Positions 26,048 through 36,017 of a DNA stretch of 64,000 nucleotides are shown piece by piece. The translations under genes were made by a program, and so were the position numbers. The notes under the pieces were generated by a model. It worked only from the letters and a program-made list of their open reading frames with translations, made no database searches and had not been told where the DNA came from. The stretch spans positions 141,001-205,000 of the forward strand of contig NZ_CP010401.1 in NCBI RefSeq assembly GCF_001281405.1, in the 5' to 3' direction. Position 1 is the first letter of the stretch; each line of letters starts with the position of its first letter. This DNA comes from Bartonella ancashensis. GTDB taxonomy: Bacteria; Pseudomonadota; Alphaproteobacteria; Rhizobiales; Rhizobiaceae.

Positions 26048-27277
26048 TCACTGCACTATGAGCTCCGCATGAAGAGCGCCTGAGGTTTTTATAGCCTGCA
26101 AAACCGCTATGATTGCTGTTGGTTTAACACCAATTTGATTTAGTCCCTTAACAAGATTATCCAGATCAACTCCATTCAAAATGCCTACATTAGAAGGGGG
26201 TTGAGCTACCTCAACAGATGTTCTTGGTACAACAATTGTATCACCCGTTTCACTAAAAGGATTTGGTTGAGAAACAAGAGGTTGTTCCGTAACACGAACA
26301 GTCAAACTTCCATGTGAGATTGCAACACGTGAAACACGAACTTTTTCACCAATTACTACAGTTCCCGTACGCTCATCAACAACCACGCGCGCCACTTCAT
26401 CTGTAGGGATCGGCAGCTGTTCAATATCAGCAATAAAACGTGTGACAGAAATATCACGTGGTTTACTCAAAATGATCGTCTTAGCATCACGTTCCTTAGC
26501 AACATTTGTCTTATAACGTTGACTGGAAAAAATATTCACCAAGTCTGTAACACGAACTGCTGTTGAAAAATCAGAATTCCGTAATTCCAAAATGATCTCT
26601 TTATTACTATTAAAATTTCCTTCAATCTTCCGTTCTACTAGAGCACCATTAGGAATACGGCCTGATGTTGGAACACCCTGTGTTACACTTTCTGCTACAC
26701 CTTGAGCACCAAAACCAGAAATTATCATATTACCTTGTGCAACCGCGTAAGTCTGACCATCTGCTCCAAGAAGCGGTGTCATTACCAATGTTCCACCTTG
26801 CAAAGACGTTGCATCTCCTAATGAAGAAACTGTAACATCAATCCGCGAACCTGGGGTGGCAAAAGGTGGAATTTCAGCGGTGACAATAACTGCTGCCATA
26901 TTATTCGCACGTGCAGCACCAGCAGGAGGGCTGATGCCTAAATTATCAAGCATCGCGCGCATAGATTGTTCTGTAAAAGGTGAATTTCGCAAAGAATCTC
27001 CTGTACGATTCAAACCAATTACTAAGCCATAACCTACTAATTGATTGGAGCGAACTCCTTGAATTTCTGCAATATCTTTCAAACGTGCCACAGCACCTGG
27101 ACGCGCTAGATCAGAATAATACATTTGAGAAGTCTTCCCGCCTGACCCTAACAGAAAAGCGTCTGCTTCCGTGGCTAAACTATAATCACTGACAGTCCCA
27201 GCTTCCTCATTTGCAAATACTGCAAAAGAAATTGAAAAATAACTAACCAAAAAAAGAAAATAAAATGGGAAGAACAA
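26048..27277 (-). CDS. flgI: Flagellar P-ring protein FlgI
   Basis: FlgI forms the periplasmic P ring around the rod. After a hydrophobic signal segment ending AVFA, the conserved start ARLKDIAEIQGVRSNQLVGY is clear. It is followed by GDSLRNSPFTEQSMRAML and the C-terminal VDLDNLVKGLNQIGVKPTAI. The first start codon in this frame is a TTG at 27277, which lacks a basic n-region. An ATG at 27291 overlaps the flgA stop as TAATG but is out of frame by one base; an added T in the T4 run before the signal core would join them. The mature part is intact. Confidence 0.93.
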   Translation of the reverse strand: MFFPFYFLFLVSYFSISFAVFANEEAGTVSDYSLATEADAFLLGSGGKTSQMYYSDLARPGAVARLKDIAEIQGVRSNQLVGYGLVIGLNRTGDSLRNSPFTEQSMRAMLDNLGISPPAGAARANNMAAVIVTAEIPPFATPGSRIDVTVSSLGDATSLQGGTLVMTPLLGADGQTYAVAQGNMIISGFGAQGVAESVTQGVPTSGRIPNGALVERKIEGNFNSNKEIILELRNSDFSTAVRVTDLVNIFSSQRYKTNVAKERDAKTIILSKPRDISVTRFIADIEQLPIPTDEVARVVVDERTGTVVIGEKVRVSRVAISHGSLTVRVTEQPLVSQPNPFSETGDTIVVPRTSVEVAQPPSNVGILNGVDLDNLVKGLNQIGVKPTAIIAVLQAIKTSGALHAELIVQ

Positions 27278-27290
27278 CGATATACAGCCA

Positions 27291-27749
27291 TTAAAAACCT
27301 ACTCTCACGCTACCATCTTGTAAAACGGTACCCATCACTATGCGGCCTGAATCTGCATTGCGAACACGAACAACATCACCAGATGATCCTGACTGTAACA
27401 CTACACCTAAAGCGGTAATTTGCAGGTTACTTGTTTGAAAAATTAATTTAGCTGTTTGACCACGTTCAACCAAAATTGGCTCGCCCAATGAACTTAATGC
27501 GATAGGACGTCCTGCTTTTAAAGGGCGTACCGCAACCTTATTCATAACTTGCTTCATGTCTACAACATATGATGACGCAGAATTAGACTTAATAAAAAAA
27601 TCCTTTTCGTTTAAATTAATATCAACAATACGTTGGCCAACCTGAATAGACTGATCAGGAACAAGAAATCGAACACGATCGGCATGAGCTTCCGCTAATA
27701 CAAGCAATGAGAAGAAAAAATTCACTAGAAAAAGCGATTTTCTTTTCAT
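27291..27749 (-). CDS. flgA: P-ring assembly chaperone FlgA
   Basis: FlgA is a periplasmic chaperone that helps FlgI assemble into the P ring. The 152-residue protein has a signal peptide (KRKSLFLVNFFFSLLVLAEA, cleavage near AHA) and an SAF-like C-terminal domain with RPLKAGRPIALSSL and GDVVRVRNADSGRIVMGTV, the family hallmark. It is shorter than enterobacterial FlgA but normal for rhizobia. It follows flgG by four bases and directly precedes flgI. Confidence 0.92.
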   Translation of the reverse strand: MKRKSLFLVNFFFSLLVLAEAHADRVRFLVPDQSIQVGQRIVDINLNEKDFFIKSNSASSYVVDMKQVMNKVAVRPLKAGRPIALSSLGEPILVERGQTAKLIFQTSNLQITALGVVLQSGSSGDVVRVRNADSGRIVMGTVLQDGSVRVGF

Positions 27750-27753
27750 CGTA

Positions 27754-28548
27754 CTACCTTAAATTCCTAGAAACAACCGCTGCCATTTCATCTGATGCTT
27801 GAATCACTTTAGAATTCATCTCATAAGAGCGCTGTGCTGTAATTAGCTCTGTAATTTCCTTCACAGGATCAACGTTAGAAGCTTCAAGTGTTGCTTGCAT
27901 GATGCTGCCATAGCCATCTTCTTTCGGATTTCCTGGAACAGGCGCTCCAGAAGCAAGTGTTTCACGATAAAGATTATCCCCTACAGCTTCCAAACCAACC
28001 TCATTAACAAAGTTAATTAAGTTAAGACGACCAGCTTCTACGGGATCAGGATCTTCAGCAGTCTGATAATAAACGGTCCCATCAGGACTAACCGTAATCT
28101 TTTTGCTTCCAACAGGAATAGTAATGGCAGGTTGTACTAAATTGCCATCCAGTGTTATAAGTTGCCCTGTTTCACTCAAATTAAAAGCACCGGAACGCGT
28201 ATAAAAAACATTACCGTCAGGATCTTGGATTTCAAACCAACCATTTCCATTAATAGCAAGATCTAATGCATTTCCAGTTTGAATAAAAGCTCCCTGTGTA
28301 TTAACTTTACGGACAGCAGCAGTACGCACCCCCATACCAATCATAGCACCCTCAGGTACAATCGCTTGATTAAGCATATTTGGAACACCAACAGCCCGGT
28401 CTGCCACATACATCAAATCCGAAAATTCTGCACGCGTACGCTTGTATCCCGTTGTGTTAATATTTGCCAAATTATTGGCAATAACATCGAGATTTGTTTG
28501 CTGAGCAGCCATTCCTGTTGCTGCAATCGACAGTGATCTCATGACCAT
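27754..28548 (-). CDS. flgG: Distal rod protein FlgG
   Basis: FlgG forms the distal rod. The N-terminal domain reads [32 protein letters not shown], with the family-defining N-x-x-N-x-x-T-x-G-Y-K motif, and the C-terminus ends with [21 protein letters not shown], the FlgG type. At 264 residues it is full length. The ATG at 28548 has GAGGGG six bases upstream; a second ATG two codons later is less likely. It follows fliE by 46 bases. Confidence 0.96.
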   Translation of the reverse strand: MVMRSLSIAATGMAAQQTNLDVIANNLANINTTGYKRTRAEFSDLMYVADRAVGVPNMLNQAIVPEGAMIGMGVRTAAVRKVNTQGAFIQTGNALDLAINGNGWFEIQDPDGNVFYTRSGAFNLSETGQLITLDGNLVQPAITIPVGSKKITVSPDGTVYYQTAEDPDPVEAGRLNLINFVNEVGLEAVGDNLYRETLASGAPVPGNPKEDGYGSIMQATLEASNVDPVKEITELITAQRSYEMNSKVIQASDEMAAVVSRNLR

Positions 28549-28594
28549 GATTTTCCCCTCTAGTATTTTTAAATTTGCAAAACTGAATAAGCTA

Positions 28595-28933
28595 CTAAAT
28601 TTGCATCCGGCTCACTTCAAGATAAGCTTGAACCATCTTATCGCGCAAAGCAATAGCAGTACTCAAAGAACGCTCCGCCTCCATGATAGAATGTACAACA
28701 TCTCGGACACCTACATCACCGCCAGAGACTTGGCCCATCGACAAACTTTCTGCATTTTGCAATTTTGTACCAACAGCTTCTGAAACTTCAGAAAGCACTT
28801 GCTCAAAACTAACATTATTAGCTTTATTAGCCATATTCGTCGATAAACGCTGCATATCAACATTGTTAATGCTTCCCGCTTCCTGTCCAAATAAATCTGC
28901 ACCTGCAGCAACGGAAGTAAGTGCTCCTATCAT
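28595..28933 (-). CDS. fliE: Hook-basal body protein FliE
   Basis: FliE connects the MS ring to the proximal rod and is the first rod protein exported. The 112-residue protein has the conserved C-terminal helices [32 protein letters not shown], with the terminal SRM typical of FliE, and a variable N-terminus. It follows flgC by 57 bases. The order flgB-flgC-fliE is the standard rod cluster. Confidence 0.94.
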   Translation of the reverse strand: MIGALTSVAAGADLFGQEAGSINNVDMQRLSTNMANKANNVSFEQVLSEVSEAVGTKLQNAESLSMGQVSGGDVGVRDVVHSIMEAERSLSTAIALRDKMVQAYLEVSRMQI

Positions 28934-28990
28934 TGTTTATGTTCCTTTTTTAAACTCAACTATATAGTTCATTAAAAATAATGAACATCT

Positions 28991-29407
28991 TCACTGTTTG
29001 AGCAAATCAATTGTTTGTGCAACCAAATCACGAACTTGGCGAACAACTTGTAAATTTGCTTCATATGAACGATTTGCTTCACGCATATCCGCCACTTCTA
29101 TGACTGAATTAACATTTGGATATTTTACATAACCATTGCTATCCGCAGCGAGATGACCTGGCTCATAGCGTAAAACAAAAGGAGCTTTATCAAGACCAAT
29201 ACGTTTCACATGCACACCCTGCGCATCTGCATAAGGACCAAGTGCTGTTTCAAAACTCACAGTTTTACGTCGATAAGGATCTGAACCTGGTGTACGTCCT
29301 GTTGAATCAGCATTAGCCAAATTTTCAGCGATAACACGCAAACGCGTCGATTGTGCATTCAAACCTGTTGTCGCCACACGCTCTGCAGTCATTAATGGAT
29401 CTGACAT
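28991..29407 (-). CDS. flgC: Proximal rod protein FlgC
   Basis: FlgC forms part of the proximal rod. The N-terminus ATTGLNAQSTRLRVIAENLANADST matches the rod domain, followed by YRRKTVSFE, YEPGHLAADSNGYVKYPNVN and the C-terminal ANRSYEANLQVVRQ, all family signatures. At 138 residues it is the usual length. It starts two bases after flgB ends. Confidence 0.96.
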   Translation of the reverse strand: MSDPLMTAERVATTGLNAQSTRLRVIAENLANADSTGRTPGSDPYRRKTVSFETALGPYADAQGVHVKRIGLDKAPFVLRYEPGHLAADSNGYVKYPNVNSVIEVADMREANRSYEANLQVVRQVRDLVAQTIDLLKQ

Positions 29408-29409
29408 CT

Positions 29410-29796
29410 CTAACTCCCTCCCCTGACCGTTAACATAGTCATACGATGAAAAGCTTTGACGATAGCTGTATTAAGGGACATCTCACGGACAATACCTGCA
29501 CCCTTACTCATTTCTTCTTCCAAATCGACATTATTGCCAGAATGAGTGGTCTCCCCTGCACTTCCAAGACGAACTTCCCGCACTTCCATCCCACTTTCTG
29601 TTAAATCCATATGACGATTATGAGTAACATTCATCGAGATTGATTTACCATACATAACATCCGTAAAATTTTGAATATCATGCGCTTTATATCCTGGCGT
29701 ATTAGCATTTGCTACGTTACTAGCAACTGCTTTTTGACGCGCAGAAAGCCACTCTGCTTGCTTATTTGCAATGTCAAAAAGGTTAACTGGATCCAT
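29410..29796 (-). CDS. flgB: Proximal rod protein FlgB
   Basis: FlgB is a proximal rod subunit. From the ATG at 29796, with AGGA eight bases upstream, it has about 128 residues with the N-terminal helix DPVNLFDIANKQAEWLSARQ and the rod turn NVANANTPGYKAHDI. The C-terminal helix VDLEEEMSKGAGIVREMSLN contains the usual M-x-x-N-x-x-K pattern. The frame extends to 29892, but that leader is not conserved. It is preceded by a gap of about 250 bases to fliI that may hold a promoter. Confidence 0.94.
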   Translation of the reverse strand: MDPVNLFDIANKQAEWLSARQKAVASNVANANTPGYKAHDIQNFTDVMYGKSISMNVTHNRHMDLTESGMEVREVRLGSAGETTHSGNNVDLEEEMSKGAGIVREMSLNTAIVKAFHRMTMLTVRGGS

Positions 29797-30043
29797 AGAT
29801 TCATTCCTACTTGTATTTTTGCTAGAATAAAAAAGAAATCTTGTGCGAGGCTTGTCAGCCGTTTTGGGAGAAAAATAAAATCTAATTTGCACTCAAAATT
29901 GTAGTAATAACGGCAAAATACGCCTGCCGCATAGTGTAGCTGATCTCCTCCATTCCTACCAATTATGGTAGTCTATCCACTAGAAAAAGATTCTTTTGAA
30001 TACTAAATCCCTCTAGACAAAATCATTACCAGCTCACCAAAAA

Positions 30044-31645
30044 TCATTGGCTCTTCAACAATCTTGCTAGTTCATCATAAGGATCACTAATAGGAGGTGT
30101 ATCAGGACTCTGATTCATTGCGGCATAAATTGACGGCACTAAACAAACTGCTTTATCAAGAACCTGATCTGCTCCCGGACGATAAGCCCCCATGGCGCGT
30201 AAATCACGTGTCTCTTCATATCTAAAAATCATTTCTTTCAAATTTTGAACCAATATACGCTGTTCTGGCGTCCAACTATGAACTGCTAAACGTGAAATGG
30301 AAGAAGTAATATCAACAGCAGGAAATCTTCCCTGTGCTGCAATCGCACGATCCAGAACAATATGGCCATCCAAAATTCCGCGAATTGCATCAGAGACAGG
30401 ATCATTATGATCATCACCATCAACTAAAACAGCGTAAATACCCGTAATGGATCCTTTATTTTCCCTTCCTGGACCTGCTCGTTCTAATAGACGTGGTAAC
30501 TCACTAAAAACTCGTGGAGGAAATCCACGTGCAACAGGTGGTTCATGAGCAGAGATAGCAATTTCACGTACCGCTAATGCATAACGCGTTATGGAATCAA
30601 CCACTAGCAATACATTATCTCCTAAAGAAGAAAAATATTCAGCAATAGTTGTTGCCATAATTGGTGCCAAGCGCCGCATCATTGGGCTTTCATCCCCCGT
30701 TGCGATCACCGTAACAATATTATCTAATTTGTTTTGCAGCGTGTCATCAAGCATGTCACGTACTTCACGACCACGTTCCCCTGTCAATGCCAAAACCACC
30801 GTATCAAAATGATTTGCTTTCATCATCATTGATAAAAGGGTTGACTTTCCAACGCCAGAACCAGAAAAAATCCCAATACGCTGTCCAAAACAAAGAGGTG
30901 TAAAAATGTCAACTACCTTCACTCCCGTACACAACCCTTTACCCACACGGTTCCGCTCAAGTGCTGGAGGAGCGATTGTTTCAACTGCTTTGTGATGTGA
31001 TCCAGATAACAACACTCCATTCCCGTCGATTGCTTCGCCAAAAGCGTTTAAAACCCGCCCACGCCAAGAACGATCCGGAGCAACAACGAGAGGACCTTGT
31101 GGAAAAACAGAAGCATTCAAAATAGGTGCAATAGTCTCATCATAAGGCTTTATTAAAACATTATCTTCATTAACATGAATAACCTCACCTCGAACAGTCT
31201 GGTTCCCACATTCTATGCGCACCATATCTCCAAGGAATACAGACTGGGATAAACCACGAGCACTCAATATCCCACGAGATATGTCGTTTATCACTCCACC
31301 TTGACTGACAAAGTGATCAAAAGTATTACACGTTACAAAGGAACTTAATCGGCTCAAAGCCGTAGAAGAAGCTGTTTTTTCCTTCTTGCCTTTTGAAGAA
31401 CTCTTAATTTCGTCCTCTTGTGACAATTGCAAATCTGGAACCGCTCTCTCCTCCGTATCAGCTACATCTTCACTACTTGAAGAAGCTTTCATGCCATCTC
31501 CTTGGAAAAAAAATGGAGCTGAAGAACTCTCCTCCCCTACATCAGCCGTATCTTCATCCATTGAAGAAAATCTCACACTATCTGATTGAGAATCTTGTGA
31601 ATCTAAGACCATTGATTGCACAGAATCATTGCAGCTGTTTTGCAT
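30044..31645 (-). CDS. fliI: Flagellar export ATPase FliI with long acidic N-terminus
   Basis: FliI is the export ATPase that unfolds substrates at the gate. The core has a Walker A FSGSGVGKST (about residue 260), LTGERGREVRD, a Walker B LLVVDSITRYA, and SITGIYAVLVDGDD. The core start (LSRLSSFVTCNTFDHF) is about residue 97, so the protein carries some 95 extra residues of Ser/Asp/Glu-rich sequence containing imperfect repeats (see repeat entry). Rhizobial FliI is usually near 460 residues; this is 533. The ATG at 31645 is preferred over a GTG at 31657 on ribosome-site spacing. It follows flgF. Confidence 0.93.
   Translation of the reverse strand: MQNSCNDSVQSMVLDSQDSQSDSVRFSSMDEDTADVGEESSSAPFFFQGDGMKASSSSEDVADTEERAVPDLQLSQEDEIKSSSKGKKEKTASSTALSRLSSFVTCNTFDHFVSQGGVINDISRGILSARGLSQSVFLGDMVRIECGNQTVRGEVIHVNEDNVLIKPYDETIAPILNASVFPQGPLVVAPDRSWRGRVLNAFGEAIDGNGVLLSGSHHKAVETIAPPALERNRVGKGLCTGVKVVDIFTPLCFGQRIGIFSGSGVGKSTLLSMMMKANHFDTVVLALTGERGREVRDMLDDTLQNKLDNIVTVIATGDESPMMRRLAPIMATTIAEYFSSLGDNVLLVVDSITRYALAVREIAISAHEPPVARGFPPRVFSELPRLLERAGPGRENKGSITGIYAVLVDGDDHNDPVSDAIRGILDGHIVLDRAIAAQGRFPAVDITSSISRLAVHSWTPEQRILVQNLKEMIFRYEETRDLRAMGAYRPGADQVLDKAVCLVPSIYAAMNQSPDTPPISDPYDELARLLKSQ
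31390..31610 (-). repeat. Degenerate repeats encoding the FliI N-terminal extension
   Basis: The extra N-terminal part of FliI contains three imperfect units of about 27 residues, each built around a Q-[SGE]-D followed by K or R, an SS cluster, and then acidic D/E residues with an ADTEE- or ADVGEE-like element. The DNA copies are partly alike. The boundaries are approximate. Confidence 0.55.
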
Positions 31646-31689
31646 TGCGCAACACACTCTTTAACTGAAAAAAATCTATCATGCATTTC

Positions 31690-32424
31690 TTAAACTTGCC
31701 CACCTAGTATTTGAATAGATTTAGAGCGCATCTCTTCTTGCTGGCGTAGCATTGACTCAAGACGCTCAAAAGCGCGGCTAACTTCAATAAGACGAGTCAT
31801 TTCCACAACTCCATTGACATTAGAGTTTTCAATATATCCTTGCATAACACCACTGCCTATTTCTCCATCTACCTGCATTACCTCTCTATCAGGAATTACA
31901 GAAGAATTAGGCCCATAATTTAGCTGTGTTCCTTGCTGAAACTGGAACAAACCAATCCGCCCTATTAAAACATTATTTTGGTAAATACTCCCATCTTCTC
32001 CAATGCGTGGTATCCCACCTACAGGATTCAACTGAATTGGTGCTCCACCATCATCCAAAAAAGGTAAGCCTGTTACAGAAACTAAAACACCGTCCTCAGT
32101 CATAACCATGCGGCCATCACGAGTATAAACTTGTCCGAAAGATGCTTGCATAGATAGGTACGAATCTCCAGAAACGGCAATATCAAGTGCATTACCTGTT
32201 TGCACAAAAGCACCATTTTCTGTTGAAATATATCCCTTACCAGCACTCGCAAACAAAACATGATCTCCCTGCTCTTGAGCGGTAGGAGATATAAGCATAT
32301 CAAATTTTACACCACCAGCACGAAATCCTGGTGTATTCACATTAGCCATATTTTGTGCAATCGTCTCCATTCGCCGTGCCAAACTAATTTGGCCCGACAC
32401 GCTCACATAAATTGGATTTTGCAT
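31690..32424 (-). CDS. flgF: Proximal rod protein FlgF
   Basis: FlgF is a rod protein of the FlgG family. The N-terminus (VSGQISLARRMETIAQNMANVNTPGFRAG) carries the rod turn N-x-N-T-P-G-F-R. The mid-protein FVQTGNALDIAVSGDSYLSM is the usual FlgE/F/G fold segment, and the C-terminus VNGVVEMTRLIEVSRAFERL is the FlgF type, without the QRSY of FlgG. At 244 residues it is full length. It lies between the DUF1217 gene (40 bases) and fliI. Confidence 0.93.
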   Translation of the reverse strand: MQNPIYVSVSGQISLARRMETIAQNMANVNTPGFRAGGVKFDMLISPTAQEQGDHVLFASAGKGYISTENGAFVQTGNALDIAVSGDSYLSMQASFGQVYTRDGRMVMTEDGVLVSVTGLPFLDDGGAPIQLNPVGGIPRIGEDGSIYQNNVLIGRIGLFQFQQGTQLNYGPNSSVIPDREVMQVDGEIGSGVMQGYIENSNVNGVVEMTRLIEVSRAFERLESMLRQQEEMRSKSIQILGGQV

Positions 32425-32464
32425 TAGCGTGATCCTTTTCTTGTATGATCAGTAAAATTGTCTA

Positions 32465-33265
32465 CTAGAGGCCACCCCGTTTCAGAGATTGGAGAGCCAT
32501 TATCGTGTCATTCGAAAAGGATATTCCACTCACTGAATTCGAACTTTGCAAAATCATCAAAGCAGGATTGATTTCTGCTTGATTTTGCGCATCATATAAA
32601 GCAGAAAACCGAGCAATGAACTGCTCTAATTTCTTGGGATCTTTTAAATCTTGCACGGACATACGCGACTCAAGTAAAGATTTTTGTGCTTCAATCTTTG
32701 AAGAACGCACATTTTCAGGAATACCCAAAGCTGTGAAAACAACGGCTGACAAAGCTTTGTCACCAAGAATTTGATAGGCCCAATTTTTTTCTGAAATGAG
32801 GCCTTCATTTGCCATTCCCCCAATCGTACGGGTAAAATATAGTGCCAAACGCGTTCCCTCATTATCTTGTCCGACTTGCACTTCCAACGTTTGCTGCATA
32901 TATTTATTAACAGTTGCAGATTGCGCACTATTTTGTAGAGTCGTCTTTTCACCATGAAGATTAAAATTAAACGCTTCAGCAAATTGCTGATAACGTTTAT
33001 CTGTTAACTGCAATGCATAAAGAGGGTCTGAAAGGACCTTACGCATCATGCCTTTTGCGTAAATCATTTCCTCCAAACCATAAGCTTTCATAGCATAACG
33101 ATAAAGCTTATCATCAGCGAAAAAGTCATCCATTGATCTAGCACTTGCAATATTTTGAACGTAATAATCTGTTTCTCGCTTAACCTGTGGCTCTTTTAAA
33201 AGACGATCAAGCGTTTTTTTCATATTATCAATTGTACTTCTATAACTTACATATGTGCCAATCAT
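32465..33265 (-). CDS. DUF1217 flagellar-locus protein
   Basis: This 266-residue helical protein belongs to the DUF1217 group found next to flgF in rhizobial flagellar loci. Visible landmarks are YYVQNIASARSMDDFFADDKLYRYAMKAYGLE near the start and YFTRTIGGMANEGLISEKNWAYQILGDKAL in the middle. It has no signal peptide, membrane segment or catalytic motif. An AAGGGG ribosome site precedes the ATG. It is first in this minus-strand operon and divergent from motA. Its biochemical role is not known to me; a part in flagellar assembly or regulation is inferred from position. Confidence 0.8.
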   Translation of the reverse strand: MIGTYVSYRSTIDNMKKTLDRLLKEPQVKRETDYYVQNIASARSMDDFFADDKLYRYAMKAYGLEEMIYAKGMMRKVLSDPLYALQLTDKRYQQFAEAFNFNLHGEKTTLQNSAQSATVNKYMQQTLEVQVGQDNEGTRLALYFTRTIGGMANEGLISEKNWAYQILGDKALSAVVFTALGIPENVRSSKIEAQKSLLESRMSVQDLKDPKKLEQFIARFSALYDAQNQAEINPALMILQSSNSVSGISFSNDTIMALQSLKRGGL

Positions 33266-33550
33266 AGCAATCCCCTTCCTGGATAAACAGTAAACTACAG
33301 CATAAAACTTATCCGAAACTTACGGTGAAACTCCCCCTCTTAAATAACTCGGCTCCCCCTTAATCCGCTTATAACAGAGCCTAAGGCTAAAGATCTTAAG
33401 CATCTATCATATAAGCCATTTATGTATGTATGCACTCTTCGCTTACAACATAATGCACATAAGAACAATAAATACTTTGTTATAAAAATGGTAAGGTTTA
33501 CGCAAGTATAAGGATTTATTTTGCTGATAATCAAAAATGAGGGGACGACA

Positions 33551-34432
33551 TTGAGTGTTATTATTGGACTAATTATTACTATGGGATGTATCCTTGGTGG
33601 TTATGTCGCCATGGGTGGCCATCTCGACGTTTTAATGCAACCATGGGAATTCGTAATTATCTTGGGGTCAGCTATTGGAGCCTTTATTGTCTCCAATCCT
33701 ATATCAACCATTAAAGACACGCTTAAAGCATCCTTAGAAGCTCTAACTGATGCGGTACCCCATCAAAAGGACTTTTTAGCAATTCTAGGGCTTCTTTATA
33801 CACTTATGCGGGAAATGCGTTCAAAATCGCGTTCTGAAATGGAAAGCCATGTCGATAACCCCAAAGGATCGAATTTGTTTAAACAATATCCTTCAGTCTT
33901 AAAAGATGATTCTCTAACCCATTTCATTTGTGACTATTGCCGTCTTATCATCATGGGAAACGCGCGTCCTTTTGAAATTGAAGCTTTAATGGATGAGGAA
34001 ATTCACACAATCTCATCCGATTCTCAAAAACCCTATCAAGCCATGCAAAATATAGCTGATGCTCTTCCTGCTCTTGGGATTGTTGCTGCTGTTTTAGGTG
34101 TCATTAAAGCCATGGGAGCCATCACCGAACCACCGGAAATACTGGGACACTTAATTGGAGCCGCTCTCGTTGGAACCTTCGCAGGAATATTCTTTTCCTA
34201 TAGTATCTTTGGTCCAATTGCGACGAAAATTAAGACAGTTCGCAATAAAAAATCTCGTATCTATGTTGTTGTGAAACAAACCCTCCTCGCCTACATGAAT
34301 GGCGCAATACCACAAATAGCTCTGGAATACGGGCGTAAAACAATTTCGGCAAAAGATCGCCCAACCATAGATGTCGTCGAACAACACACAATTTCTGGTC
34401 GAAACTCTGAAAAAGAAGCTCCCCAAAAATGA
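33551..34432 (+). CDS. motA: Flagellar motor stator protein MotA
   Basis: MotA forms the proton channel with MotB. A TTG at 33551, preceded by GAGGGG at 33539-33544, gives an N-terminus ([20 protein letters not shown]) matching MotA, about 293 residues. The frame is open further up to a TTG at 33521, which lacks a ribosome site. The sequence shows four membrane segments, the [20 protein letters not shown] motif, a cytoplasmic loop with conserved Arg/Glu residues ([15 protein letters not shown]), and the [17 protein letters not shown] segment. It overlaps fliM by four bases (ATGA). Confidence 0.95.
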   Translation: MSVIIGLIITMGCILGGYVAMGGHLDVLMQPWEFVIILGSAIGAFIVSNPISTIKDTLKASLEALTDAVPHQKDFLAILGLLYTLMREMRSKSRSEMESHVDNPKGSNLFKQYPSVLKDDSLTHFICDYCRLIIMGNARPFEIEALMDEEIHTISSDSQKPYQAMQNIADALPALGIVAAVLGVIKAMGAITEPPEILGHLIGAALVGTFAGIFFSYSIFGPIATKIKTVRNKKSRIYVVVKQTLLAYMNGAIPQIALEYGRKTISAKDRPTIDVVEQHTISGRNSEKEAPQK

Positions 34433-35391
34433 CAGAATTACAAGAAGGCCTTGAAAACCAAATAGATAATGATAAAAAGCAAGATGTGCTTGCCCAGCAT
34501 ATCTTACGTGCCGCAGGACTATCTAGTGATGACCTGATGTCATTCCAATATGTCTTTCGAGATGTCGCAAGCAATCTTTGCACACAAATGAGTCGTTACA
34601 CACCTTTAGAATTTGAAATTAGTGTGCAATCACTTGATACACTTAAAGTCGATGCAATTGTTGAAACTATTAAAAAAAATGCATTGCTGATTGAATTTAA
34701 TTCCGATCGATGGGGTAACGATGCAATCTTCATATTTGATACAATTTTAGTCGAAATCATCACAGAAGCTTTTTTTGGTGCAACAAAACTACAACTTACA
34801 AACCGTAACGGACGTAGCTTAAGCCCTACAGAACTCAAAATAAGTGAATATTTTAGTAAATTGCTTGCCGATATCATGGATGCAACCTTCGGCACAGGAG
34901 ATAAATCTCTTTTGACTTTTAAAAAAATGCGGAAAGCTCAAGAATTTAGCGTTGAGACTTTTCACCAATCGCAGATGTTTTCCTGTACATTCACAATAAA
35001 ATACGAAGAGATTGAAGCTCATCTAAATATTTTAATGCCTCGCAGTTGCCATCGTCCTATGCAAGAAGCCATCGCACGTGTTATGCGTTTCCCTGAAAAA
35101 CGCATGGATCCACTATGGGCAAAACGCTTAAGACAAGAAATTAGCCAAGCACATATGTGTATTGAAGCATTCATACAGCAAGGATCTATGACCCTCCATG
35201 AATTATCAAATCTTAAAGTAGGGCAAGTCTTACCTCTTCCTTCAAATGCCCTTCAGCATATCAAATTACGTAGTGGTAATAAATCACTCTACAAAGGATC
35301 TCTTGGAAAAATTGGAGCAAATTTTTCTATCCGAATTACAGACCCAATCGACGAAGAAAAGGAAATGATTGATGAGCTGGTTCATGGTTAA
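34429..35391 (+). CDS. fliM: Flagellar motor switch protein FliM
   Basis: FliM is the CheY-binding core of the C ring. The N-terminal region contains [16 protein letters not shown]; the middle CheC-like domain covers about 40-220 ([37 protein letters not shown]); the C-terminal SpoA domain is about 225-315 with [14 protein letters not shown]. At 320 residues it matches rhizobial FliM. It overlaps motA by four bases and the next gene by 23. The N-terminal CheY-binding helix is not obvious at the very start, as is common in this group. Confidence 0.92.
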   Translation: MTELQEGLENQIDNDKKQDVLAQHILRAAGLSSDDLMSFQYVFRDVASNLCTQMSRYTPLEFEISVQSLDTLKVDAIVETIKKNALLIEFNSDRWGNDAIFIFDTILVEIITEAFFGATKLQLTNRNGRSLSPTELKISEYFSKLLADIMDATFGTGDKSLLTFKKMRKAQEFSVETFHQSQMFSCTFTIKYEEIEAHLNILMPRSCHRPMQEAIARVMRFPEKRMDPLWAKRLRQEISQAHMCIEAFIQQGSMTLHELSNLKVGQVLPLPSNALQHIKLRSGNKSLYKGSLGKIGANFSIRITDPIDEEKEMIDELVHG

Positions 35392-35980
35392 TATCATCAG
35401 TACACTCTTAGCGCTGATTTCACTTGGCGTTTTCATCCGTGTAGCACGAAAATTGAAAGAAACTATGCACACTGGACGTGAACTTGCTGAACAAATCCAA
35501 GTTAGCACCTCACACCTTGATCACATAATTTCAGTATTACGTGAAGAGTATCAAGAAATCCATGATGAAAACCGAAAAATGGACGCACGCATAATTGAAT
35601 CAACACGCATCCGACGTGAAATTGACCGTTCCCTTGCACATATGGAAGAAGTCCGTCATCAACTACAAAATGACTTCAATCTTTTACGTAGCGTACCAAC
35701 CCCACCTCCTGCTCCACAAACGCATGAACCTACCCCGCAAACACATGAACATGTAACAAAACCGACAATAATCAATACAAATCAACAAAAAGCTGTTATT
35801 CCTAAAAGATTTCCAACCTTCATGCAGCAGCGACAAATGCACAAAATGTCTGCTTACAACAAACAACAACCTACAATTTCTAAAAAATTGCCGGTTTTTG
35901 TTCAACATAAAACATATCAAACACCTCTTAAAAATGCGGCATACCCTCAAAACAATCCATCTTCACACAGTAATCCGTGA
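35369..35980 (+). CDS. DUF6468 protein between fliM and fliN
   Basis: The 203-residue protein starts inside the end of fliM (23-base overlap). It has one N-terminal membrane helix (about 4-24, [19 protein letters not shown]), then a long coiled coil (about 25-105, rich in R, E and H), and a Pro/Thr/Gln-rich tail (about 110-203). This layout matches the DUF6468 group found between fliM and fliN in Rhizobiales. The role is not established. The anchored coiled coil next to switch genes suggests a link to the motor or stator, which is inference. Confidence 0.75.
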   Translation: MMSWFMVNIISTLLALISLGVFIRVARKLKETMHTGRELAEQIQVSTSHLDHIISVLREEYQEIHDENRKMDARIIESTRIRREIDRSLAHMEEVRHQLQNDFNLLRSVPTPPPAPQTHEPTPQTHEHVTKPTIINTNQQKAVIPKRFPTFMQQRQMHKMSAYNKQQPTISKKLPVFVQHKTYQTPLKNAAYPQNNPSSHSNP

Positions 35981-36017
35981 GATCGTATCGGTATAAAATA
36001 AATAATATGGTGATGTA

